A DNA stretch of 64,000 nt from Gari tellinella. Taxonomy: Eukaryota; Mollusca; Bivalvia; Cardiida; Psammobiidae. Positions 63,050 to 64,000 of this stretch are shown here, one piece after another (the first letter of the stretch is position 1; every line of letters begins with the position of its first letter). The stretch is taken from the NCBI GenBank assembly GCA_922989275.2, contig OV277861.1, positions 25,450,479 to 25,514,478 of the forward strand. The letters are read 5' to 3'. Under the pieces are notes generated by a model that was given only the letters and a program-made list of their open reading frames with translations, was not told the origin of the DNA and did not search any database. Position numbers and translations under genes: made by a program.

Positions 63050-64000
63050 AGATGTCAGGAAGAGCAATTAGACATTATTGTGTGGAACATAAATGGGCTA
63101 GCTAGAAAATTTGGAGATGCTGATTTTATTGAGCTAATTAGAAAACATGATATAGTTATTTTCACTGAAACATGGTTATCAAAAAATACACAACTTATTT
63201 TAGATATATCAGGCTACCACGCTGATCATTTGTATGTTAACAAATCTGCAAACACTCGCCGTGGTAGATATTCTGGTGGAATCTCGATGTATTATAAAAC
63301 AGATCTGGAAAAAAACATTAACGTAGTTGAAAAATGTCAAAATGGCATTTTGTGGGTAAAATTGTGTAAAACATTATTCTCATTTAATGAAGATGTATAC
63401 ATATGTTGTACATATATAGCCCCGTCTGACTCGAGAACATTACGAGCAAGAGACATAGACTTATTTGATGAAATAGAAATAGGTATTGAAAAATACATAA
63501 ACCAGGGAAAAGTTTTTATTACAGGTGACTTCAACGCTAGAACTGCGAATGAAATAGACTACATAATTTTTGATAGATTTCTAGATGAAAACAGCAGTAT
63601 ACAACCCAATATTTTCAATTGTCAAAGGATAAATAGCGATAGCATTCTTGATACACGTGGGAAAAAAATGATCGAATTTTGTAAATCAACAAATTTTCTA
63701 AAAGGTAATGGTCGATTACTAGATGATAATAATAGTGGAGAATTTACGTTCATTAATCATAATCGAAGGAGTGTAGTGGATTATTTTTTATTACGTTTTA
63801 ACGATATTCAATACATAAATAAATTTAAAGTCATGCCACCTAATGAATATTCAGATCATAATCCACTGAACATAGGTATCCAGCGTAGACCTATAAGCGT
63901 GGAGCCGACCGTCGATAGCCACGCCCATGAAAGCTTTATCCAGTGGGACAATAGCCGCGTCGATGACTTTCGCGCCACGCTACTGGCTAGTGCGGAGGCC
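63050..64000 (+). CDS. Second LINE ORF2, endonuclease part (incomplete, no AUG start)
   Basis: 317 open codons to the window end in the frame of ORF1. Endonuclease motifs: VWNINGLAR with Trp at residue 12, FTETW with the catalytic Glu 40, VFITGDFNART near 160, RSVVDYFLL, EYSDHNPLNIG. The first in-frame AUG is 63,287 (codon 80), beyond the active-site Glu. An AUG two bases after the UAG (63,052) is out of frame and stops after 17 codons. Translation of a complete enzyme therefore needs readthrough of UAG 63,047-63,049 or another unusual start. The RT lies beyond the window. Confidence 0.9.

Larger units (their letters stand above)
61405..64000 (+). mobile_element. Second LINE, 5' part (runs off the window)
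   Basis: A 673-bp GC-rich leader (61,405-62,077), ORF1 (62,078-63,049) and ORF2 open from 63,050 to the window end. Protein motifs match the LINE at 52.8 kb in order but not closely in sequence; it is a separate family. The left boundary is set where homology to the duplicated arm stops; the 3' end and target duplication lie beyond 64,000. Confidence 0.9.

Overview
The window looks like animal nuclear DNA, most likely from a bivalve mollusc. Reasons: it is AT-rich, gene-poor and built almost entirely of transposable elements and short hairpins; it carries the 'GACCTAGTGACCT...GACCCACTTTCGAACTTGACCTAG' and 'AAGGTCACAGAGACCTGAAA' minisatellites that I associate with bivalve genomes; it has APE-type LINEs with short-unit 3' tails and TA-flanked palindromic MITEs. 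Nothing prokaryotic is present. The species cannot be named from this sequence alone.

Layout. 1-1.55 kb: dead LINE reverse transcriptase, itself hit by a 238-bp insertion. 2.04-4.07 kb: decayed copy of a repetitive, uncharacterised invertebrate protein. 5-23 kb: diverged repeats, MITEs (TA, TTAA, hAT-like and Harbinger-like), tRNA-like SINE pieces, two minisatellites, and two convincing minus-strand host exons (14,825-14,971 and 17,784-17,866). 23.1-61.4 kb: a very large, recent, interrupted inverted duplication in three paired blocks: 23,146-30,109 with 59,038-61,404; 31,509-32,151 with 51,737-52,379; 41,921-45,935 with 46,879-51,736. Paired translated segments are 98-100% identical. Because both copies are present, differences between arms expose exact empty sites: a 4.57-kb TIR element only in the left arm (9-bp duplication), a 1.67-kb solo-LTR-like insertion only in the right arm (CTCT), and two right-arm deletions (829 bp and about 9.8 kb). 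52,760-57,686: a complete LINE with both ORFs intact, 7-bp target duplication and a CTGTT tail. 61,405-64,000: the 5' part of a second, different LINE with a GC-rich palindromic 5' leader, cut by the window end.

Main novel observation. In both intact LINEs ORF1 and ORF2 lie in one reading frame separated by a single UAG. ORF2 has no AUG upstream of the endonuclease active site (first in-frame AUG 113 and 79 codons in), and the distance from UAG to the first catalytic-domain Trp is exactly 11 codons in both, although the proteins are clearly diverged. This suggests that ORF2 is made by UAG readthrough as an ORF1-ORF2 fusion, or by unusual reinitiation.

Second theme. At least five unrelated-sequence elements share one design: terminal inverted repeats made of short, phase-drifting subterminal repeats (GGTCGTTTCGC, GACAAAACGCCGACA, GGGTCAAATCGGCCC, GGAAAAAATGCCAGA, TGCTAAATGCGAAT). 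Three have 8-9 bp target duplications, and one retains a PHD-like zinc-finger first exon, pointing to Mutator-like (MULE) non-autonomous elements.
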